DNA of 7,418 bases from Nostoc sp. CHAB 5715 (GTDB lineage: Bacteria > Cyanobacteriota > Cyanobacteriia > Cyanobacteriales > Nostocaceae), in NCBI RefSeq assembly GCF_020829685.1, contig NZ_JAIVFR010000303.1, forward strand, positions 1-7,418, given 5' to 3'. Under the pieces are notes generated by a model that saw only the letters and a list, made by a program, of their open reading frames with translations, ran no database searches and was not told the origin of the DNA. How positions within the stretch are numbered: position 1 is the stretch's first letter; each line of letters begins with the position of its first letter. Of this stretch, positions 1-4,037 are shown piece after piece. A program made the translations under genes and the position numbers.

Positions 1-1
1 A

Positions 2-301
2 AAATGCCCATATTGCGAATCAACCAACGCCACTGCATACAAGAATGAGCGTAGATATCACTGTAACGAATGCTTTACTTCATACAGTGTTACAGTGGGT
101 ACACTTTTTCACAAGACTCATGTAGAATTACAAAAGTGGTTTGTAGCGATTCACCTTGTGCTTAATTCACCAGGGGGTATTAGTGTGCGTCAGCTTGCCA
201 AGGAAGTTGGAGTTAATAAAAATACAGCCAGTTACATGATTGAGCGCATTCGTAAAGCAATGATTGAGGAAAAGGAAATGCTACTGAGGATTAATGAATA
301 G
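2..301 (+). CDS. Truncated IS1595-type transposase: zinc ribbon plus HTH only (5' end off window)
   Basis: The frame is open from the left edge to TAG at 299-301, so the gene starts outside the window; a GTG at 95 would cut away the zinc ribbon and is not a sensible start. The visible part opens with a zinc ribbon (KCPYC, then HCNEC about 17 residues later) and the family phrase SVTVGTLFHKTHVELQKWF. A helix-turn-helix follows, with QLAKEVGVNKNTASYMIERI. This is the N-terminal layout of IS1595-group (ISXO2-like) transposases, which bind DNA here and carry a DDE-type catalytic domain next. The frame ends in LLRINE-stop, about where family members read LLxGIVEVDETYIGG, and nothing resembling the catalytic domain is seen in any frame in 302-459. 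It is most likely an inactive remnant; a domesticated DNA-binding protein is the alternative. Confidence 0.72.
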   Translation, partial: KCPYCESTNATAYKNERRYHCNECFTSYSVTVGTLFHKTHVELQKWFVAIHLVLNSPGGISVRQLAKEVGVNKNTASYMIERIRKAMIEEKEMLLRINE

Positions 302-483
302 AAGTGAATAAAAATCAGTGCAAATCAAACTTTAACAACAATAATAAAAACCACATAGGGTGATAATGCACCTTATACAGAGTATTGCACAAAGCTTGTT
401 TCACCTATCATCAATATTTTTTTAATTTCTTAGCTAGCTCAAAGTAAGCAGTTTTAAGAGTGTTATTTATCAGGATAGATATT

Positions 484-1254
484 ATGATGATATTGCCAAA
501 CTCTACCACAACAAGTACTACAGAATCTAATTTTTCTGACACCACTACGTCCTTAGTTAGTTTTTTATCTGACATAACTACAATCATAGGTTTCCCAATT
601 GCAATCGTTTCTTTAACTGTTGCAGTGATGTCATATAGGAGTCAGCAAGAAGTATCTGAGAATAGTTTAAGGCAGCCTGTTTCAAGAGGAGAATTAAATA
701 TCTTAAATAAATTAATGATTCCACCAAACTTAATAGTAAAAAGCATAGCCGAGATTTTTCCAGATTCAGCAATTGTCGAAAATATTCAACAAAAACTATC
801 GAATACACAGAAGTCATTGGATGAAAAACTTAAATTTTTGCAAGAACGTTGTCAGAATAGCCAAAAGGCAGGTATATGGCTATTGAAGAATAGTAAAAAT
901 ATATCAAAAGAAGCAAGTGAAAAAGTTTTAGGCAGTTACTCCACCTTAAAAATCAAAAGGAATGGTAGAGATAGGTATACTCAAGAAGAGTTCAGTTTAT
1001 TTTCCGAACATATTGAAATCTACTTGAAGTTGGTTGGTCACTGCCTTAATGATTGTAGACCTAATGCTCTTGAAAAGGCTTTAACAAATACGTTTTCTCC
1101 AATTATAGATGATTTATATGTAGAAGATTATGAGAAAGCGCTAAGGTCTATTTTAGAGAGCATAGCTATGCGTGATCTTTCCCAAAAATCACGCAAAGAA
1201 CTTAAACTTTATATTAACTTGTTAATAGATACTATTAAAGATAAATCATCTTAA
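484..1254 (+). CDS. Hypothetical membrane-anchored helical protein
   Basis: I do not recognise the family. The 256-residue product begins with a Ser/Thr-rich stretch (residues 7-23), then one hydrophobic segment at about residues 31-49 (ITTIIGFPIAIVSLTVAVM) followed by YRSQQ, which suggests a single N-terminal membrane anchor. The remaining ~200 residues are soluble, rich in Lys, Glu, Leu and Ser, and look mainly helical, with a possible coiled coil around residues 95-125. ATG 484 is preferred because AGGA at 472-475 lies 8 nt upstream; a GTG at 460 in the same frame would add eight residues but has no comparable ribosome-binding site. The 3' end overlaps the convergent gene at 1246-1542 by 9 bp. 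The sequence is clearly more AT-rich than the Rpn and cyanophycin genes further right, which may indicate a different origin. No catalytic motif is visible. Confidence 0.6.
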   Translation: MMILPNSTTTSTTESNFSDTTTSLVSFLSDITTIIGFPIAIVSLTVAVMSYRSQQEVSENSLRQPVSRGELNILNKLMIPPNLIVKSIAEIFPDSAIVENIQQKLSNTQKSLDEKLKFLQERCQNSQKAGIWLLKNSKNISKEASEKVLGSYSTLKIKRNGRDRYTQEEFSLFSEHIEIYLKLVGHCLNDCRPNALEKALTNTFSPIIDDLYVEDYEKALRSILESIAMRDLSQKSRKELKLYINLLIDTIKDKSS

Positions 1255-1542
1255 TTTCTTAGCTTTATCCCTTAATTGTCTCTCTGCTTGTAAATGTTTT
1301 TTAATTGCATTTTGATCATTTTTATCTCTTTGATTTTTCAACTCTTGGCGAAGGTTACCTAAATTCGACTTAATGTTAGTAATTTCTTGAATTCTGTCTC
1401 GCCATTTTTTTAAATAAGGCTGATCTAGCAATTTCTGAAACTGTGTTAAATTCTTTATGGTATCATCTAAAGAATTTTCTGCTTCCATTAGAGCCTGATC
1501 AATTATGTCAATGGCATCGCCCTTATTTTGATTATCTGCCAT
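1246..1542 (-). CDS. Small charged helical hypothetical protein
   Basis: The 98-residue product runs from ATG (complement of 1540-1542) to TGA (complement of 1246-1248). I do not recognise it. It is rich in Lys, Arg, Gln, Asp and Asn with regularly spaced Leu/Ile, has no Cys, no signal peptide and no membrane segment, and is probably almost wholly helical, with likely coiled-coil stretches at about residues 18-40 and 50-95. A weak TGAG (complement of 1551-1554) lies 8 nt before the ATG. The gene converges on the membrane-anchored gene at 484-1254 and overlaps its last 9 bp, so each transcript is antisense to the other's 3' end. A partner or regulator role for that neighbour is possible but unsupported. 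Its candidate promoter region holds a perfect palindrome at 1573-1586. Confidence 0.5.
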   Translation of the reverse strand: MADNQNKGDAIDIIDQALMEAENSLDDTIKNLTQFQKLLDQPYLKKWRDRIQEITNIKSNLGNLRQELKNQRDKNDQNAIKKHLQAERQLRDKAKKLR

Positions 1543-1561
1543 TTGTATATCTCAATACTAA

Positions 1562-1586
1562 ATTATATTTTGTAGAAAGCTTTCTA
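1562..1586 (-). promoter_or_regulatory. Candidate promoter with 14-bp palindrome upstream of the 98-aa gene
   Basis: On the minus strand a perfect TATAAT (complement of 1562-1567) lies about 19 nt before the ATG of the 98-residue gene. Immediately upstream of it is the perfect 14-bp palindrome TAGAAAGCTTTCTA (1573-1586), sitting where the -35/-10 spacer would be. A TTGAAA further upstream has a spacer of about 21 nt, too long for a standard promoter. The palindrome could be an operator. The sequence here is AT-rich, so chance is a real alternative. Confidence 0.25.
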
Positions 1587-1748
1587 TATTTCAAAAATGA
1601 TCATCTTCTAGTTATGTATTTAAAGTCACTACCGCTAACTGGGACACTGTTATTTTTTCTATTTTTATTAAAGCCAGTTGCAGTTATAGTTGGGTATCTA
1701 TGATCGCAAAATGTTTAACGTGATCGCACTCCGGCCATCATGTTTAAC

Positions 1749-1874
1749 TTACAGCCAAGATTCCCAAGCTAACTCACTCACTTGTCTCATGTGGTCAAAA
1801 TCACTGTCTTGTGAAATAATCGTCAAATTATGATGCAAAGCGATCGCACACACCACCAAAACCCACATAATTAG
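1749..1874 (-). pseudogene. C-terminal fragment of a PIN-domain (VapC-like) toxin
   Basis: Reading the minus strand toward TAA (complement of 1749-1751) gives about 38 codons containing CAIALHHNLTIISQDSDFDH and ending ELAWESWL. This matches the C-terminal end of PIN-domain ribonuclease toxins, where a helix of the type AAIALxHN is followed by a strand, then a conserved (D)xDF and a terminal WL-type motif. The position usually held by the helix's catalytic Asp reads Val (V-L-V-V-C-A-I-A). The frame runs upstream straight into the GC-rich repeat at 1875-1915, so the N-terminal ~90 residues are missing. A short minus-strand segment at 2377-2404 would read MKY-stop-LTINI, reminiscent of the usual VapC start (MKYLLDTNI); if real, the toxin gene was disrupted and partly replaced by the DUF559 unit. 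That N-terminal match is weak. Confidence 0.5.
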
Positions 1875-1915
1875 CCCCCTCCTCGCTTGCGGGGAGGGGG
1901 TTGGGGGTGGGGTTC
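1875..1915 (-). repeat. GC-rich dispersed repeat, copy A (inverted partner of 2283-2324)
   Basis: Read on the minus strand this 41-bp tract begins GAACCCCACCCCCAACCCCC and ends CGCAAGCGAGGAGGGGG. It matches the plus strand of 2283-2324 except for one extra T in that copy. It starts at the stop codon of the DUF559 gene and lies directly against the PIN-toxin fragment. The type (CCCC-rich, with GCAAGCGAGG core) is a familiar intergenic repeat in Nostoc-like genomes. Confidence 0.85.
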
Positions 1916-2373
1916 TATCTCTGCAACCAAGCAGCAATATCCTGCAACACCCCCTCCATCCTCTCCAGAACATCCTCATTTCTAAATCGCACAACCTGCA
2001 ACCCCAAACTCTCCAAAAATTCTTGACGTATCGCATCTTCTTGTTGCGTGTAGTCGTGAATTTCGCCATCCACTTCCACAACTAACCGCGCTTCATTACA
2101 GTAAAAATCGACGATAAAACGGTCAATTGTTTGCTGACGGCGGAACTTGAAACCCAAAAGTTGCTTGTGTCTCAACTTCTGCCAAAGTAGCTTTTCTGCT
2201 GGAGTTGGTTCACACCGCATCTGTCGCGCCAATGGCTTAAGTTTTTTCCAAAGTTCGTATGGGGTTTGCCAAGGGTATCCCGGAACCCCACCCCCTAACC
2301 CCCTCCCCGCAAGCGAGGAGGGGGGACTGGAGTTGGTGAGAGGCTTTGGGTTGGGGTTGTGATTTTCGGTCAT
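1915..2373 (-). CDS. DUF559 endonuclease-fold protein
   Basis: The 152-residue product belongs to DUF559 (Vsr/PD-(D/E)XK-like fold). Residues ~50-150 show the family pattern: RQMRCEPTPAEKLLWQKLR, then LLGFKFRRQQTIDRFIVDFY, then LVVEVDGEIHD, and a C-terminal RQEFLESLGLQVVRFRNEDV helix-strand. The acidic residues of IVDFY and VEVDG are the expected metal-site positions. DUF559 proteins are presumed DNA nucleases but their substrate is generally unknown. The first ~35 residues (SSPPSSLAGRGLGGGVPG) are simply the GC-rich repeat of 2283-2324 translated. The start therefore lies in repeat-derived DNA and is uncertain; no Shine-Dalgarno precedes ATG 2373, and the conserved domain only begins near residue 35. 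The gene is flanked by inverted copies of the repeat, with the downstream copy beginning at the TAG. It stands alone, divergent from the Rpn gene at 2495. Confidence 0.85.
   Translation of the reverse strand: MTENHNPNPKPLTNSSPPSSLAGRGLGGGVPGYPWQTPYELWKKLKPLARQMRCEPTPAEKLLWQKLRHKQLLGFKFRRQQTIDRFIVDFYCNEARLVVEVDGEIHDYTQQEDAIRQEFLESLGLQVVRFRNEDVLERMEGVLQDIAAWLQR
2283..2324 (+). repeat. GC-rich dispersed repeat, copy B, in frame inside the DUF559 gene
   Basis: This 42-bp tract is the inverted counterpart of 1875-1915, differing by one inserted T in the C-rich half. It lies within the 5' part of the DUF559 reading frame and encodes the low-complexity peptide around SLAGRGLGGGV. In a minus-strand transcript of the gene, copies B and A are complementary and could pair into a stem of about 40 bp that brackets most of the coding sequence. 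Confidence 0.85.
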
Positions 2374-2494
2374 TTGCGATGTTGATGGTTAGCTAATATT
2401 TCATGTATTATTCCCAGCGATCGCACTCTCCAAACTCCTCAAAATGGCATAATCAGACATGGCTGCACCTTCAAAACTGATGTAAATCCTGCCA

Positions 2495-3448
2495 ATGTCT
2501 AACGATGAATATGACAGTCCGTGGAAAGAAGCTATAGAAACCTACTTTCAAGAGTGCATTGAATTTTTCTTTCCTGTAGCTGCGGAAGGAATAGACTGGA
2601 AGCGAGGCTATACTTTTTTGGACAAAGAGTTACAGCAAGTAGTTCGAGATGCAGAACTAGGGCAAAGATTCGTTGATAAACTCGTTCAAGTCTGGCGGCG
2701 CAATGGCGAAGAAAGGTGGGTATTAGTCCATCTGGAAGTCCAAAGTAATGAAGAAACCAACTTTGCCCAACGGATGTCCGTCTACCACTACCGACTGTTT
2801 GACCGTTACAATCGGTCTATAGCTAGTCTAGCCATCTTAGGTGACGATCGCCCCACATGGAAACCAAATCAGTTTAGCGATGAACTATGGGGTTGCGAAG
2901 TCAAATTCAAGTTTCCCATTGTTAAATTACTTGAATATAGCCAACAATGGACGGAATTAGAAGCAAGTTCTAACCCATTTGCTACAGTAGTGATGGCTCA
3001 TTTGAAAGCAAAGGAAACACGCCAAAATGACCAAGAGCGTAAACGGTGGAAGCTTGATTTAACGAAACGACTCTACGAAAAAGGTTATCAGCGCGAAGAT
3101 ATCATCAACCTATTTCGGTTTATCGACTGGGTGATGAGATTACCTGAAGAATTAGAGAACAGTTTTTGGCAAGAAGTGACTCAATATGAGGAGGAAAAGA
3201 AAATGCCGTATATTACCAGCGTAGAAACAAGGGCTATTGAACAAGGAAAAATAGAAGGAAAAATAGAAGGAAAAATAGAAGGACTTATTGAAGGTATTGA
3301 AATGGGTTTGGAACTAAAATTTGGCAGCGAAGGTTTAACCATACTAGCAGAGATTTCCCAAATACAGAATTTAGAGATATTAAGAGCTATTGTTACCAGT
3401 ATAAAAACTGTGAATAATCTAGAAGAACTCCGGCAAATATATCAATAA
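2495..3448 (+). CDS. Rpn-family recombination-promoting nuclease / putative transposase with DUF4351
   Basis: The 317-residue product is full length for the cyanobacterial Rpn-type family (PD-(D/E)XK nuclease, often annotated 'putative transposase' or 'cytosolic protein'). Residues ~1-60 carry the typical opening SPWKEAIETYFQECIEFFFP and FLDKELQQVVRDAELGQRFV. The nuclease core follows: D61 in VDKLVQV and E81-x-Q83 in LVHLEVQS are the likely catalytic set. MRLPEELE begins the helical linker at ~214. Residues 251-264 are three GKIE units, and ~268-316 form the DUF4351 module ending NNLEELRQIYQ. Rpn proteins cut DNA and have been linked to recombination and anti-phage toxicity. ATG 2495 gives the usual N-terminus, although no Shine-Dalgarno is visible. 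An internal ATG at 3203 has a strong one. The 3' end is tandemly duplicated downstream. Confidence 0.88.
   Translation: MSNDEYDSPWKEAIETYFQECIEFFFPVAAEGIDWKRGYTFLDKELQQVVRDAELGQRFVDKLVQVWRRNGEERWVLVHLEVQSNEETNFAQRMSVYHYRLFDRYNRSIASLAILGDDRPTWKPNQFSDELWGCEVKFKFPIVKLLEYSQQWTELEASSNPFATVVMAHLKAKETRQNDQERKRWKLDLTKRLYEKGYQREDIINLFRFIDWVMRLPEELENSFWQEVTQYEEEKKMPYITSVETRAIEQGKIEGKIEGKIEGLIEGIEMGLELKFGSEGLTILAEISQIQNLEILRAIVTSIKTVNNLEELRQIYQ
3188..3194 (+). promoter_or_regulatory. Strong internal Shine-Dalgarno in the Rpn gene
   Basis: GAGGAGG lies 8 nt before the in-frame ATG 3203-3205, an ideal ribosome-binding site, inside the codons for YEEEKKM. Glu codons in this gene are mostly GAA, whereas the two that create this site are both GAG. 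The gene's own start at 2495 has no such site. A Glu/Lys-rich segment is purine-rich anyway, so coincidence cannot be excluded. Confidence 0.45.
3203..3448 (+). CDS. Putative intragenic small protein (DUF4351 C-terminal part of Rpn)
   Basis: Initiation at the internal ATG 3203 would give an 81-residue protein, in frame with the Rpn gene and starting MPYITSVETRAIEQG. It would contain the GKIE repeats and the whole DUF4351 module but no nuclease residues. Support is the near-perfect Shine-Dalgarno at 3188-3194 and its retention, with the same ATG, in the duplicated copy at 3565-3582. For enterobacterial Rpn proteins, a small protein translated from inside the gene is reported to bind and inhibit the toxic full-length nuclease. 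By analogy this product would be an antitoxin-like inhibitor. Expression and function here are inference. Confidence 0.4.
   Translation: MPYITSVETRAIEQGKIEGKIEGKIEGLIEGIEMGLELKFGSEGLTILAEISQIQNLEILRAIVTSIKTVNNLEELRQIYQ
3245..3280 (+). repeat. 12-bp tandem microrepeat, three copies (GKIE)
   Basis: The unit GGAAAAATAGAA occurs three times without mismatch, encoding GKIE x3, followed by degenerate units reading GLIE and GIEM. The downstream duplicate has only one such unit (GKRE) before GLIE. Such repeats between nuclease and DUF4351 vary in number in this family and probably change linker length by slippage without breaking the frame. Confidence 0.85.
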
Positions 3449-3564
3449 TTCACCACTTATACTCGACTGTAAAATGATTGCCCATCTTAAAAAATCCGAG
3501 TGCATTGGTGATGAGATTACCTGAAGAATTAGATAAAAATTTTTGGCAAGAAGTAACTCAATAT

Positions 3565-3571
3565 GAGGAGG
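3565..3571 (+). promoter_or_regulatory. Shine-Dalgarno of the stand-alone DUF4351 protein
   Basis: GAGGAGG lies 8 nt before ATG 3580, identical in sequence and spacing to the internal site at 3188-3194. In this copy it is the only good ribosome-binding site in the open frame, so it decides the start. The TTG at 3478, GTG at 3508 and ATG at 3511 have none. Confidence 0.5.
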
Positions 3572-3579
3572 AAAAGAAA

Positions 3580-3801
3580 ATGCCGTATATTACCAGCGTA
3601 GAAACAAGGGCTATTGAACAGGGAAAAAGAGAAGGACTCATTGAAAGTCTTGAAGTCTGTTTAGAACTAAAATATGGCAGCGAAGGTTTAACAATATTAC
3701 CAGAGATTATCGAGATACAGAACGTAGAGATATTAAGGGCTATTCTCACCAGTATCAAAACTGTGAATAATCTAGAAGAACTCCGGCAAATCTATCAATA
3801 A
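3580..3801 (+). CDS. Stand-alone DUF4351 small protein, duplicated 3' end of the Rpn gene
   Basis: Starting at ATG 3580 with GAGGAGG 8 nt upstream, the product is 73 residues: MPYITSVETRAIEQG, one GKRE-GLIE unit, and a full DUF4351 module ending NNLEELRQIYQ. The frame stays open upstream to TGA 3475-3477, so longer versions from ATG 3511 (96 residues) or TTG 3478 (107 residues) are possible. All lack the nuclease domain, and none has the Asp/Glu catalytic residues. It may be a decaying 3' fragment. However, differences from the parent keep the frame, and many are conservative (KFG to KYG, RAIV to RAIL), so it may be expressed. If the intragenic product of Rpn is an inhibitor, this would be a second, independently encoded copy, possibly co-transcribed with the nuclease since only 131 bp separate it from the Rpn stop. 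Confidence 0.6.
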   Translation: MPYITSVETRAIEQGKREGLIESLEVCLELKYGSEGLTILPEIIEIQNVEILRAILTSIKTVNNLEELRQIYQ

Positions 3802-4037
3802 TTTACGACTCAAATTCGACTCTAAAAAGCAGCGATGTCTGAGATAGACTGCTATACTTTAATACACTCCCTTTAATCCAATGTCATCCTCTGCCAATTT
3901 TAAAATATTAAGTTAAATTAAGAATTATTGCAAACTAGTAAACAATTTTTGGGAATATCACCCAAGCTAATTAAAAGGTTTACGCAGAATGGATATTTTA
4001 ATAGAATAATCTCATCAAAAGATTCGCAGAAACATAA

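Larger units (their letters stand above)
3130..3474 (+). repeat. Tandem duplication, upstream unit (3' end of Rpn gene)
   Basis: This 345-bp unit, from GGTGATGAGATTACCTGAAG to about 26 bp past the Rpn stop codon, recurs at 3507-3827 in the same orientation, offset 377 bp at its start. The only length difference is 24 bp, falling in the GKIE-coding tract, which leaves the frame intact. The stretch 3188-3244 is nearly identical in both copies, while the DUF4351 part has diverged more. Confidence 0.9.
3507..3827 (+). repeat. Tandem duplication, downstream unit
   Basis: This 321-bp unit copies 3130-3474, lacking 24 bp of the GKIE tract. Homology starts abruptly at GGTGATGAG and continues about 26 bp past the stop codon (ATTCGACTCTAAAA against ACTCGACTGTAAAA), which marks it as a DNA duplication rather than an independent gene. 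The 32 bp between the units (3475-3506) has no counterpart in the upstream gene. Confidence 0.9.

Noticed and set aside
584..817. Minus-strand 77-residue frame
   Set aside because: It is the antisense shadow of the membrane-anchored gene and has no supporting features.
1443..1703. Plus-strand 86-residue frame with hydrophobic C-terminus
   Set aside because: It overlaps the start of the 98-residue minus gene in antisense and has no family-like features or ribosome-binding site.
1749..2081. Minus-strand 110-residue open frame
   Set aside because: Only its last ~38 codons look like protein (PIN fragment); the rest is the GC-rich repeat and the antisense frame of the DUF559 gene, so it is a chance fusion.
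2147..2362. Plus-strand frame opposite the DUF559 gene
   Set aside because: It is antisense to a clear DUF559 domain and largely repeat-derived (TPPPNPLPASEEGG).
2402..2510. Short minus-strand frame ending GNNT with TGA overlapping an ATG, considered as a vapB antitoxin end
   Set aside because: The ATGA overlap is suggestive, but the peptide (RIYISFEGAAMSDYAILRSL) matches no antitoxin family I know and the DNA overlaps the start of the Rpn gene.
3478..3579. N-terminal extension of the stand-alone DUF4351 frame from TTG 3478
   Set aside because: The first ten codons come from the non-homologous junction and there is no ribosome-binding site; ATG 3580 has an ideal one.
3828..3853. Weak hairpin (AGCA..GTCT/AGAC-TGCT) after the small DUF4351 gene considered as a terminator
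   Set aside because: The stem is short with a 5-nt bulge and is followed only by ATACTTTAAT; not enough to call.
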